In this document: positions 34,169 through 44,786 of the stretch, piece by piece | Layout of the letters: every line of letters starts with the position of its first letter | Position numbering within the stretch: the stretch's first letter is position 1 | From: Pirellulales bacterium | GTDB lineage: Bacteria; Planctomycetota; Planctomycetia; Pirellulales; UBA1268 | Assembly (NCBI GenBank): GCA_016776925.1 | Contig: JADHSL010000009.1 | Span: 1-64,000 of the forward strand | Length of the DNA stretch: 64,000 nt | Direction of reading: 5' to 3' | Made by a program: the position numbers and the translations under genes | Notes under the pieces: generated by a model | The model's database searches: none | The model's input: the letters and a program-made list of their open reading frames with translations, nothing else | What the model was told of the DNA's origin: nothing

Positions 34169-36277
34169 ATGGTTATTCAGAAGCATTTTTTGAGTCTTAT
34201 TACAAGGTTTTCACGCGTTGCTGTTACGGTGATGCTGAGCGTGGCAATGACTGGGATATCTGGTCCGTGGATGTCAAAAACGACCGCCAGCGATTGGATG
34301 CCAATGTTGCCGGATCAGGACTTTTATGACTTCCAGCTATTCGCACCACCTGATTTAGGTTCATACAACATGTATGAACGCGACGATGATGGTGTCTACT
34401 TTAAATACGATCGTCTGTTTTGGGGTATCACTATTCCTCGAACTGTCCGGACAGCTGAGACTGACAACGGAACTGCAATTATTCCGACGCAACCAATATC
34501 TCCTTTTACGATTGTTGACCTAAATAACGACTATTTGGAATTTTCACGGGACAATCCGATTGTTGTTCAGACGACAGAAGACAACGCACAGACAGAAGTT
34601 AATACGCTTGATAATATTTCATCGAATACCACTCTTTTTGAAGTTGGCTCAGATCCACTTCGACTTGATCTCAATACAAGTTGGATGCGAACCAAGATGA
34701 CAATGGGAAATCGATATGAGGGAGGTTGGTCGTATGGCGGTCGGGGTGTCAACATTTCCTACTTCCAGATTGGCAAGCAGGAACAGACCTTCGGTACATC
34801 GAGTGAGTTCGCGGTTAATTCACCGACACAGACATTCACATTTGAAACATCTCTGGCCGGCGGTGGTGCTGGTGGCGGTGGTGGTACTGGTGGCGGTGGT
34901 ACTGGGGGTAGTTCAGGAACGACTGTTTCCCTTGAAACCACAACCGACAGTCCACAGCCCGATCATGTGATAACTCAGAATCTCTTCCAAAAAAATGCAA
35001 CACAAATCAATTCTGCTGGAGTTTCACTGACGCTGCGGAAACAGTTGGGGAGACGAAAGGGATCAACACGACTCACCTATGCCCTGGGGCCACGCTTTGT
35101 CCAGCTTGAAGATCGGTATGAGCTTGACTATGTGAGTTTTCAGAACACGTTTAATACTCAGGCTGGTGGTGGGGGTGGTACAGGCGGTGGTACAGGCGGT
35201 GGTACGGGAGGCACGACAGGCGGTACCACAGGCGGCACGACGGGCGGCACCACAGGCGGGAACAACAACACCGGCGGGAACAACAACACCGGCGGGAACA
35301 ACAACACCGGCGGGAACAACAATACAGGTGTGACTGGTCCTGGGGGTGATGTTCAGCAGACCTTTACGACAAGTATGGGAGGGGCCGGAATGCTCGGTAT
35401 AACGACCGGAGATCTCCCCTCGACTATTACAGGAGACGGGCCAGGGTCAATCTTTCAGACAGCACAGTGGGATACATTTACGTCCAATAATATGGTTGGC
35501 CCTGAATTCGGCATGATGTTTGAGGGTAGTCAGGGAGCGTGGGACTGGTACGCAGGCGGTTCATTTACAGCCGGATTCAACTGGCAGAATAATATTTATA
35601 AAGGCGCGAATTTGCCCCAGAATCTGGGGGCAGATTATCTGAGAACCAATTTTGCTGGAGGTGGCGTAACCACGGTAAACTTCTCTTCACCAGCACAGGG
35701 AAACGATTCAACTTCGGTGGTTTCTGTTCCAACAAGTCCATTAATCGTTCAAGTATTTCCTACAGGTCAATCAGCTGCGACAAATTCAGCAGAACATGAC
35801 TTCTCGTTCTCTCCTATTGGGGAATGGAGGTTTGGAGGGCGTTACCGAATCTCAAAAGCAATCAGTTTTAATTTTGGTTATACGGGCATGTGGTTATCAC
35901 AAATTGCCCGTGCTAGTTCGAACACCGCATATCGGAGCGTTATCAAGCGGAATCCTGCAGCTGCTAGGAATCAAACAGCAATTATTGAAGACAATGTTGC
36001 TACAAACCCTGGTGCGACTGCAATCGTTAATCCACAAGGGTTTGTAACAGGCTATACGACGACTCCAGTAGCTGCTCTTCCGCCACTTACTGGGGGAGCT
36101 CGTTATGTGCCAGCAACGATCACTTATGGTAATGGGAATGGTGCCCGTACCGTGCGAAACCCCGAAGAATTTCTGGAATTGCAGGAGACAGCGTATACAC
36201 AACAAGTACCAGGGAATTCCGGCAATGAGTATGTGTTTACAAACGGAATCGATTTTGGTCTAGAAATAAAATACTAG
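34169..36277 (+). CDS. Predicted outer-membrane beta-barrel protein with Gly-rich repeat loops
   Basis: Signal-like N-terminus, aromatic C-terminal residue (FGLEIKY), alternating-polarity strands, GGGTGG and GGNNNT repeats. Confidence 0.75.
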   Translation: MVIQKHFLSLITRFSRVAVTVMLSVAMTGISGPWMSKTTASDWMPMLPDQDFYDFQLFAPPDLGSYNMYERDDDGVYFKYDRLFWGITIPRTVRTAETDNGTAIIPTQPISPFTIVDLNNDYLEFSRDNPIVVQTTEDNAQTEVNTLDNISSNTTLFEVGSDPLRLDLNTSWMRTKMTMGNRYEGGWSYGGRGVNISYFQIGKQEQTFGTSSEFAVNSPTQTFTFETSLAGGGAGGGGGTGGGGTGGSSGTTVSLETTTDSPQPDHVITQNLFQKNATQINSAGVSLTLRKQLGRRKGSTRLTYALGPRFVQLEDRYELDYVSFQNTFNTQAGGGGGTGGGTGGGTGGTTGGTTGGTTGGTTGGNNNTGGNNNTGGNNNTGGNNNTGVTGPGGDVQQTFTTSMGGAGMLGITTGDLPSTITGDGPGSIFQTAQWDTFTSNNMVGPEFGMMFEGSQGAWDWYAGGSFTAGFNWQNNIYKGANLPQNLGADYLRTNFAGGGVTTVNFSSPAQGNDSTSVVSVPTSPLIVQVFPTGQSAATNSAEHDFSFSPIGEWRFGGRYRISKAISFNFGYTGMWLSQIARASSNTAYRSVIKRNPAAARNQTAIIEDNVATNPGATAIVNPQGFVTGYTTTPVAALPPLTGGARYVPATITYGNGNGARTVRNPEEFLELQETAYTQQVPGNSGNEYVFTNGIDFGLEIKY
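35255..35326 (+). repeat. 4 x 18-bp tandem repeat (ggcgggaacaacaacacc) encoding GGNNNT
   Basis: Direct reading; preceded by GGT-rich short repeats from about 35160. Confidence 0.95.
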
Positions 36278-36311
36278 GGTTTCGTTCCTGGTACATAATT
36301 TCATGGCTGGG

Positions 36312-36788
36312 TTATCTGTTTCCCGCTGCTATCCATTCTGCCGTCGCACCACGAGTTTTGGTTTCTGCAAGACGCTTGAGAAGAGGGCTCCAAAATGTTG
36401 TATTGGAAGCCGTTTGGATCTTTTCTGGTAATTCAGTGGGCAGACCCTTCTGGTCAACCTGCACAAATCCAAAAAGTCCATCCATCCATGGCAGATCTCC
36501 GTTAGCCAGAGGCATGCCCACAACACCGACAACGATATGACATTGTCGCACCTGCAGAATAGCCCCTTGTATTTCAACAAGGGTGCCCACAGGTACAGTC
36601 CGACGGCACTCCACGCTCAATACTCGTCGCAGCATGAGGTTCGCCTCGGGTCCAACACCTCGTGTAGCGGCTGCATAAGCAGCCTCAAGACCATATTTTA
36701 AGAGACTGCCGGCATAAAGCGTGCCATAGTGGTTCGCATCTGCAGGGAGTACAAGTCGGTGTGTAGTCGTTTCATGGTTTTCGGACAT
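36312..36788 (-). CDS. Acyl-CoA/ACP thioesterase, hotdog fold
   Basis: THRLVLPADANHYGTLYAGSLLKYGLEAAYAAATR...PVGTLVEIQGAILQVRQCHIVVGVVG. ORF extends to 36830. Confidence 0.78.
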   Translation of the reverse strand: MSENHETTTHRLVLPADANHYGTLYAGSLLKYGLEAAYAAATRGVGPEANLMLRRVLSVECRRTVPVGTLVEIQGAILQVRQCHIVVGVVGMPLANGDLPWMDGLFGFVQVDQKGLPTELPEKIQTASNTTFWSPLLKRLAETKTRGATAEWIAAGNR

Positions 36789-36914
36789 CCATCCGTTATA
36801 GCGATGCATTCCAACAAAAACATAGTCCACCTGGTTGGCCGGTGATTAGTGTGTGCTTTTATTCTCGACTGCCGAAGAATGGCGTGCAATTATGTCACTG
36901 TTGGTCTGCAGTGA

Positions 36915-39900
36915 TTAAGCAACTGAAACAGGAGGGTTTTTTTCACGTAGGTGGGCAGCATACGACGGATCAATTTTGAGGAGTTCTTCTCGCACGGCAG
37001 TCACGGTTTTCTTTATTTGATCCGACGTGTGATTTGCTGTGATAAAGAATCGAAGTCGTGCCGCTTTCTCTTCAACGGCAGGATACAAGATCGGCTGCAC
37101 ATTGATGCCTCGTTCAAACAGCGCCCGTGACAACTTCAGGCTGTTAATTGAGTTGCCCAAGATGACGGGTACCACGCCGGACCCACCGGAAGCTCCAGTA
37201 TTCAGCCCAGCTTTCCCTGACAGTTCGATAAAAAGTTTTGCATTTTCCTGAAGTTTTGTGACTCGCTGTGGCTCATTTTTGAGCAGACGCAGAGCTCCCA
37301 AAGCAGCACCCGCTGCTGGTGGTGGTAGGCCAATTGAGTAAACAAACCCCGGCACAGTGTATTTCAGCCACTCAATAAGCGTGGAAGATCCAGCAATAAG
37401 CCCACCACAACTACCAAATGCCTTTGATAACGTCGCCATCCAAATATCAACATCCTTTGGATTCACTCCGTAGTGCTCGCCAATTCCTCGTCCAGTAGGT
37501 CCCATCACCCCGAGTGAGTGGGCCTCGTCTACCATAAGAAGTGCCTTGTGTCGTTTTGCAAGGCCGATGAATTGGGGAAGATCAGCGAAGTCGCCATCCA
37601 TGCTATAGATGCCCTCAATAACAACAAGAACGCGTCGGTATTGGCTCCGGAGTTCCGCAAGCATGGCTTCTGCTGCTTCAAAGTCATTGTGTGGAAAGGG
37701 CCTTCGACGAGCACCTGAGAGAATGGCGCCTTGGAGTAGGCTGTTGTGGGCGAATGCGTCGTGGAGTACGAGATCACCCGGGCCAACCACATGGCCAATA
37801 ACTGTTTCGTTTGTTGCGTGACCTCCAACCATTGTGACGGCATCTTCCGTGCCAATGAAGTCAGCAAATGCTCTTTCAAGTTCTTGGTGGATTGTTTTTT
37901 CCCCAGAGACGAGCCGACTTGCTGAGACACTTGTCCCAAATTGGTCAAGGGCGTCTTTTGCCGCCGCGGTCACAACTGGGTCACCAGACATTCCAAGGTA
38001 GTTGTAGGACGCCCAGCTAATGAGTTCACGACCATCAATCGTTGTCTTGTCAGTTGTTTTTCCTTCGTGCACGCTGAAGTAAGGGTTCTGGAGGCCTGCA
38101 TTCCGAACCATTGTAAAATTCTGTTGAAGAGCTCGCACTTCTGGAAATTGTGAGATGTCATACGAGTCGGGAGTGATCTCTGCCACAATACGGGCAGAAT
38201 GGGAATGTTTATGACCCTCAAGTGGCATGTGGTCAAGAATTGCCTCTGTGACTTCACGACATGTTTCAATAGTGGGCAAGACCTGTTCCGGGAAGCGTGC
38301 ACCAAATGCTTCTTCGAGACTTGAAACAATTTCCATTCGTTCAAGTGAGTCGAGACCAAGTTCGACGATGTTTGTGTCTAGAGTGAGGTTGCCGGCACGT
38401 TCCTTCGCTATTCTTTGAACATGATCAAAAACAGTTTGAACAACTTCAGTTGGAAGTTCTCTGTCTGGTCTATGGCCGCGAGAGTTCTCTCCAAGAGGCC
38501 GCTGCCGCGCAAGCCTTGGGGGCTCAGGAGAAGAAGTTTCTTTGGTTGATTCCAGCCAACTAATGTACTGTTCGATGACAGCGAGCGACTCATCTGAGAA
38601 CTGACGTCGGCACGCATGTCGCTGAATCTTCCCGCTTGAAGTTTTTGGAATGCTGTTTGGTCGCACTAAAACAATAGCTTCCGTCGCAACTTCATGCTCA
38701 GTAGCAAGACGCTTACGAATGGCGTCGAATGCGGCCAGAACGTCCGCCTCCTCTCGCTTGCCTCGTTCCAGTTCTGCCACGATGACGACTCGTTCTCGGC
38801 CATCTATATCTACAGCAAAGGCTGCGACACAGCCTGGCCGAATAAGGGCACTTGCTTCCTCCGCAGAATGTTCAAGGTCTTGAGGGTAGTGATTTCTTCC
38901 TCTGATAATTATCAGATCTTTTAGTCGGCCGGTGACAAAAAGTTCTCCATTGTCAAAGAATCCAAGGTCTCCAGTCCGCATGTACGGTCCTTGGTTCGGC
39001 TTCCATCGCCCAACCTGTCCTGCCGTGGTTGCAGGCAGCTTAAGCATTGCTTGAAAAGTGGATTTGGTTTCATCAGCACGATTCCAGTATCCCTGTGCAA
39101 CACTTGGGCCACTTACCCAGATTTCACCAACTCGATCAGGTGGAAGTGGCTCAAAGGTTTGCGGGTCGACAATTAAAACATCCTGTCCATCCAGTTCCCG
39201 TCCACTGCCAACAAATTGTCGTGCATCGGGGGAAGAGTTTTCATTGAGAGTGACAATTCCAGTCTCGACTGAAAGCGGGTCGAAACGATGAATGACTGGT
39301 GGCTCGAATTTCATGCCACCAGTTACCATCAATGTGCTCTCTGCTAATCCATAGCATGGATAGAAGGCCTCGTTTCGGAAGCCACTGATTGCAAAGGCCT
39401 CAGAAAATGCCTTCATTGTTTCGGCTCGAACTGGCTCGGCACCATTAAATGCGAGTGACCAACTCGACAGATCGAGAGACGCTCGCTGTTCGGGCGTTGT
39501 CTTTCGGACGCAGAGTTCATAGGCAAAATTTGGGCCACCGCTAATTGTCGCTCTGTATTTGGCAATTGCTTGCAGCCAACGGAGTGGTTTTTGAAGGAAT
39601 GCAACCGGAGACATCAGGACGTTGAATTTGCCACCATAAAGCGGAACGAGAATTCCCCCAATTAGCCCCATGTCATGAAAGCTTGGTAGCCAAAAGACTC
39701 CTGATTGGCTTCGGGTAATTTCGAAGGCTTGCATAATACGGAGAGAATTATGCAACAGGTTTTCATGACTCAGCATGACGCCCTTTGGGGTGCCAGTAGA
39801 ACCGCTTGTGTACTGCAGAAAAGCAAGCGTGCTGCCCTTAATGTCAGGGCGATTCCACCGATTCGACCATGATTGGTCGAGTTCATCATTGACTTGCCAT

Positions 39901-40337
39901 ACGAGATGTTCAAGGCTCGGTGCGGAGGCCTTAAGAGACTCGAAACGGTCGAGGACATCTCGGGTAGTGAGCGCTACAGAAGCATTTGCGTCAGCTGCAA
40001 TAGCTTCAATCCGTTCAACCGAGCGGTTTTTGCGTGGAGGATATGCGGGAACGGCAATAGCACCCCCGTAAAGGCAGCCCATGAATGCGGCGATAAAATC
40101 AAGGCCGGAAGGGTAGAGAAGCAGGACTCGTTTGCCTGACATGTCCTGGTCCATCAACCAGGCACCAATTGTTCGAGCTTTCTGGTCAAGTTCAGCGTAC
40201 GTAATGTTGAGTTCTTCGTTTTCCCCATCGACGAGAAATGTAAATGCTCTGTCGTGAGGGCGATACGCCGCTCGTTGACGCAAAAGGTCAACAATGGTTG
40301 GGGCAAAAGAGCCTTCGGGTAAAGGGGTCGGATTCAC
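36915..40337 (-). CDS. Trifunctional FAAL (fatty acyl-AMP ligase) - ACP - PLP alpha-oxoamine synthase fusion
   Basis: FAAL: LQYTSGSTGTPKGVMLSHENLLHN, YMRTGDLGFFDNGELFVTGRLKDLIIIRGRNHYPQDLEHSAEEAS. ACP: NIVELGLDSLERMEIVSSLEEAFGARFPE. Oxoamine synthase: WASYNYLGMSGDP, GTSVSASRLVSGEKTIHQELE, VDEAHSLGVMGPTGRG, MATLSKAFGSCGG. Confidence 0.95.
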   Translation of the reverse strand: MNPTPLPEGSFAPTIVDLLRQRAAYRPHDRAFTFLVDGENEELNITYAELDQKARTIGAWLMDQDMSGKRVLLLYPSGLDFIAAFMGCLYGGAIAVPAYPPRKNRSVERIEAIAADANASVALTTRDVLDRFESLKASAPSLEHLVWQVNDELDQSWSNRWNRPDIKGSTLAFLQYTSGSTGTPKGVMLSHENLLHNSLRIMQAFEITRSQSGVFWLPSFHDMGLIGGILVPLYGGKFNVLMSPVAFLQKPLRWLQAIAKYRATISGGPNFAYELCVRKTTPEQRASLDLSSWSLAFNGAEPVRAETMKAFSEAFAISGFRNEAFYPCYGLAESTLMVTGGMKFEPPVIHRFDPLSVETGIVTLNENSSPDARQFVGSGRELDGQDVLIVDPQTFEPLPPDRVGEIWVSGPSVAQGYWNRADETKSTFQAMLKLPATTAGQVGRWKPNQGPYMRTGDLGFFDNGELFVTGRLKDLIIIRGRNHYPQDLEHSAEEASALIRPGCVAAFAVDIDGRERVVIVAELERGKREEADVLAAFDAIRKRLATEHEVATEAIVLVRPNSIPKTSSGKIQRHACRRQFSDESLAVIEQYISWLESTKETSSPEPPRLARQRPLGENSRGHRPDRELPTEVVQTVFDHVQRIAKERAGNLTLDTNIVELGLDSLERMEIVSSLEEAFGARFPEQVLPTIETCREVTEAILDHMPLEGHKHSHSARIVAEITPDSYDISQFPEVRALQQNFTMVRNAGLQNPYFSVHEGKTTDKTTIDGRELISWASYNYLGMSGDPVVTAAAKDALDQFGTSVSASRLVSGEKTIHQELERAFADFIGTEDAVTMVGGHATNETVIGHVVGPGDLVLHDAFAHNSLLQGAILSGARRRPFPHNDFEAAEAMLAELRSQYRRVLVVIEGIYSMDGDFADLPQFIGLAKRHKALLMVDEAHSLGVMGPTGRGIGEHYGVNPKDVDIWMATLSKAFGSCGGLIAGSSTLIEWLKYTVPGFVYSIGLPPPAAGAALGALRLLKNEPQRVTKLQENAKLFIELSGKAGLNTGASGGSGVVPVILGNSINSLKLSRALFERGINVQPILYPAVEEKAARLRFFITANHTSDQIKKTVTAVREELLKIDPSYAAHLREKNPPVSVA

Positions 40338-40640
40338 GTCTAGAAGGCTCTCCTGACCAACTCCCTCGGCAAAGGAGACCTTTCATGCCGGGCAGCAAGG
40401 TATCAGTTGTTGGTGAACTATGGCCCGCCTGGCCCTGGCACACTACGGCTCGCTCCACTTCCTCCATGGAACTTTCGTGACGCATCCGGCGACACTTTTG
40501 ATGAAATCCGCTGGGAAATCTTCAACTCATTTTAAAATCGGCAGAAACTTCCTGTCAGCAAGAAAGTATAGCGGGGGAGTTGGTGTAATCGATACTTTCG
40601 TCGCGACCAGCCCTGTATAACACGGAAGATCCAACACTTT

Positions 40641-40868
40641 TCAGGCCCACGTGCGGCCGCTGGCACGTTCTGCCCGTTGAGCAAACCCACCAAGAAGGAC
40701 CCCGATAAGGTCCCAGCGGTCATGTCTTCTCACTTCAACGTCACCTTGTTCATTGACTCGGACAAGGCAGGTCTCGGTGAGCCCAACTTGTTGGAGTTTC
40801 TCTGGTGAAACCTCATCTGGTTCAATCATGCTCATTAATGCGTGGCCGGTCATTTCAATAAATTTCAT
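40641..40868 (-). CDS. Small conserved-looking hypothetical protein
   Basis: 75 aa MKFIEMTGHALMSMIEPDEVSPEKLQQVGLTETCLVRVNEQGDVEVRRHDRWDLIGVLLGGFAQRAERASGRTWA; ORF extends to 40901. Confidence 0.6.
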   Translation of the reverse strand: MKFIEMTGHALMSMIEPDEVSPEKLQQVGLTETCLVRVNEQGDVEVRRHDRWDLIGVLLGGFAQRAERASGRTWA

Positions 40869-41034
40869 AGTAGAGCACTCTTTCCCTTGCCGTTTAAGCA
40901 TGGCATGTCTTAGTTGTGGTTACTCAGATGTGTGTACTTAGAATATCTCAACGAGTGAATGAAGAGGGTGTTTCTCAGAAGAATACGACTGCCGGCGTGG
41001 TGCTGGTTTTTTTCATTCGGCTTCTTCTACGGTA

Positions 41035-42084
41035 TCACGAACGTGAAAACTCATGTTCAAGGTGTACAAATGTGTCAGGGTCAATCGACTCGGCACGTAT
41101 GTTTTTTTCAAGTCCAAACGTGTCGTACAGCCGATCAATTCGGCTCACTGCGTCAGGACTTTTTTTCCCTCCTGCTAAAGTCACGAGAACACCACGTAAC
41201 ACCTTCCTGCGATGGCAAAAGATATCGCGGACAAATGTGTGGAACCGTGGCAGGTCAGAGATCTGTGCCCGTCGATGTTCTTCTAGATCTAATCGCACGA
41301 TTGCCGAGTCGATCTTGGGTCGAGGCCAGAATGCTGCAGGCGGAAGGACTCGAATAATCTCACTCCGGCATTGCGAACCAATCCAAATGGAAAGCGCGTT
41401 GTAAGAATGATGGCCAGCTGAAGCAGTCATGCGATCAGCCATTTCGTATTGAACAGTTACAGTGGCAGAAGAAAAGGGCCTCGTTAGCAAGAGATTTGAG
41501 ATGACAGGTGTAGCGACACAATAGGGAAGATTTGCGACAAGAAGAAAACGCCCTTTTTTGCCAGCTGCCTGTCGTTGTTTCTCGGCTTCGTCCAATGCGC
41601 TGAGAACGTGAGGCGATAACCTGTTTTTGCCAGCTAAAACGTCTGTGTTGACGAGGTTGACGTTGTCAGCATCGATGAGCCGGTCGCGAGCCAACGTCGC
41701 AAGTCGACTGTCAATTTCAATTGTGACAACCCGATATGCAGAGCGAGCAAGCCGTTCCGTGAGTGCGGCAGTGCCACTGCCAACCTCAAGGACAATGTCG
41801 TCAGGTTGTATATCAGCTGTCCGCTCAAGCAGGTCGAGCAGGTTTAAGTCAACAAGAAAGTTCTGGCCTTTTTTAGTGTCAATTGAAAAGCCAACTTCTG
41901 AGAAAAGCTTTTTCAGATAAGCAGTAGTTTGTCGAGTGGCCTGTGAAGCCGCAACACTTTGTTCACTCTTTGCGTTTTCGTCAGCTGTAGGCGAGCTGTC
42001 CTGACGCTTTCGGCCAGATCGTTTTTTGTGCACCGTCTTCGGTCGTCCCCGGCCTAATTTTTTCATGAACGTGCTTCCAGCCAA
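41035..42084 (-). CDS. rsmA: 16S rRNA (adenine1518/1519-N6)-dimethyltransferase with basic N-terminal extension
   Basis: KKGQNFLVDLNLLDLLERTADIQPDDIVLEVGSGTAALTERLA, LVANLPYCVATPVISNLL, WPRPKIDSAIVRL. Confidence 0.92.
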   Translation of the reverse strand: MAGSTFMKKLGRGRPKTVHKKRSGRKRQDSSPTADENAKSEQSVAASQATRQTTAYLKKLFSEVGFSIDTKKGQNFLVDLNLLDLLERTADIQPDDIVLEVGSGTAALTERLARSAYRVVTIEIDSRLATLARDRLIDADNVNLVNTDVLAGKNRLSPHVLSALDEAEKQRQAAGKKGRFLLVANLPYCVATPVISNLLLTRPFSSATVTVQYEMADRMTASAGHHSYNALSIWIGSQCRSEIIRVLPPAAFWPRPKIDSAIVRLDLEEHRRAQISDLPRFHTFVRDIFCHRRKVLRGVLVTLAGGKKSPDAVSRIDRLYDTFGLEKNIRAESIDPDTFVHLEHEFSRS

Positions 42085-42656
42085 CGGCAGACATATTTGG
42101 AAATAAGGTCAGTTTCGAGGTTTACTTCGTCTCCAACAGCAAGTTCTCCCAAAGTAGTGTGGCTTAGGGTGTGCGGGATGAGGGCGACGCTGAAAGATGT
42201 CTCGTTGACGTCGACTACGGTCAGGCTCACTCCATCAACAGCGACTGATCCCTTTGCTGCCAACTGTGCAAGCAAGTTTTTTGGGCATGTGAATCGACAT
42301 GTGACCCAATCCTTTTCCTGGATTCGGTCTTCGAGAATACCGAGGCCATCGATGTGACCAGTTACGAGATGGCCATCGAGTCGGTCCTGAAGCGTGAGAG
42401 AGCGTTCAAGGTTAATTGAATCAGCCGCTTTACAAGTTCCAAAATTCGTACGCTGTATTGTTTCAGGGCCGAGCTGGAACTCAAGCGTTTCTCCGTCTGT
42501 TTGCACCACTGACAGACAACAGCCATTCGTACAAATACTGTCACCGATGCGTACGCCCTGAGCCAAGGGGCCAGCGTGCACAGCAAGCCGTACGCCGGGT
42601 GGCTCATGGGCGATGCTGTTTATCGAACCGAGGTATTGCACGAGACCTGTAAACAT
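42063..42656 (-). CDS. ribE: Riboflavin synthase alpha chain
   Basis: MFTGLVQYLGSI, GDSICTNGCCLSVV, NLERSLTLQDRLDGHLVTGHIDG, GSVAVDGVSLTVVDV, HTLSHTTLG, VNLETDLISKY. Confidence 0.93.
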   Translation of the reverse strand: MFTGLVQYLGSINSIAHEPPGVRLAVHAGPLAQGVRIGDSICTNGCCLSVVQTDGETLEFQLGPETIQRTNFGTCKAADSINLERSLTLQDRLDGHLVTGHIDGLGILEDRIQEKDWVTCRFTCPKNLLAQLAAKGSVAVDGVSLTVVDVNETSFSVALIPHTLSHTTLGELAVGDEVNLETDLISKYVCRWLEARS

Positions 42657-42973
42657 TAAGAAGTTGTCCTTCGAAGAGTACTCAGCAGAACCATATTCTT
42701 TTTTACCGTCGAATAGTTCGGGAAGATAGCCAGGCACTCACAGGATTTTTCCTTCCGGCTGACCAGAAGCTTGATTCGTAGCGGTCGTGCGACCTGATAC
42801 GGTTGTGGTGGCTCCAGCGACGACGACTTCGACCGTGCGCCAAATAGCTTTTTTCTGCATGATCCTGCAATGACTACGAGTACGCATGCACAGTTTCGCT
42901 CATCCCCTTGCGTGAGAGTCTCCGGTTGCCACAATACGACGTTGTCGATTGTTTTGAAGCCGATACATTTTGA

Positions 42974-44287
<1,314 letters not shown>

Positions 44288-44384
44288 TAGGTGGCAGTGC
44301 CGCGATTCGGTGGGGTACTCGCATTCGGTCTATCTGTCTTGATGAAATACTTCACAGTGCAGCATCACAATTGAAGGTGGGCTG

Positions 44385-44744
44385 ATGGAGAATAATGACA
44401 CCCCTACTTCGGCCTTTCGGCTGATTGATAGCCCTTGGTTATGGGGGCTCATGTTCTCGTTGATGGCACTTGTTGGCTTGGGGCTTATTCGTCCAAAGTT
44501 TGATGTCCGACAAAGTCAAATTGAAGGGCGCTTCTTAGGTCGTAGACAGTCGACTGTCGAACGCTGGCGGCGACAATCAGGACTCAAGGAGATCGACCTT
44601 GCCGATTCTGCGGTTGACCCTTCAACAGTGAAGCCAAAACGTATTGTTCCTCTATGGACCCTTGCATCGGCTGCAACGATTTCAGTGTGCGGCTGTGGAT
44701 ACATGCTTTATCGCGAGTGGCGAAAAAAAGAGAACGCTCGATAA
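44385..44744 (+). CDS. Hypothetical membrane protein
   Basis: 119 aa with two hydrophobic segments (WGLMFSLMALVGLGLI; LWTLASAATISVCGCGYMLY). Confidence 0.55.
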   Translation: MENNDTPTSAFRLIDSPWLWGLMFSLMALVGLGLIRPKFDVRQSQIEGRFLGRRQSTVERWRRQSGLKEIDLADSAVDPSTVKPKRIVPLWTLASAATISVCGCGYMLYREWRKKENAR

Positions 44745-44786
44745 ACTGCTGGTTATTCCAGCAGCAGGGGCATTGCCATGTTCAGA

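Noticed and set aside
35160-35335. Possible recombination or CRISPR-like repeat
   Set aside because: Contiguous in-frame Gly/Asn codon repeats within a CDS, no spacers.
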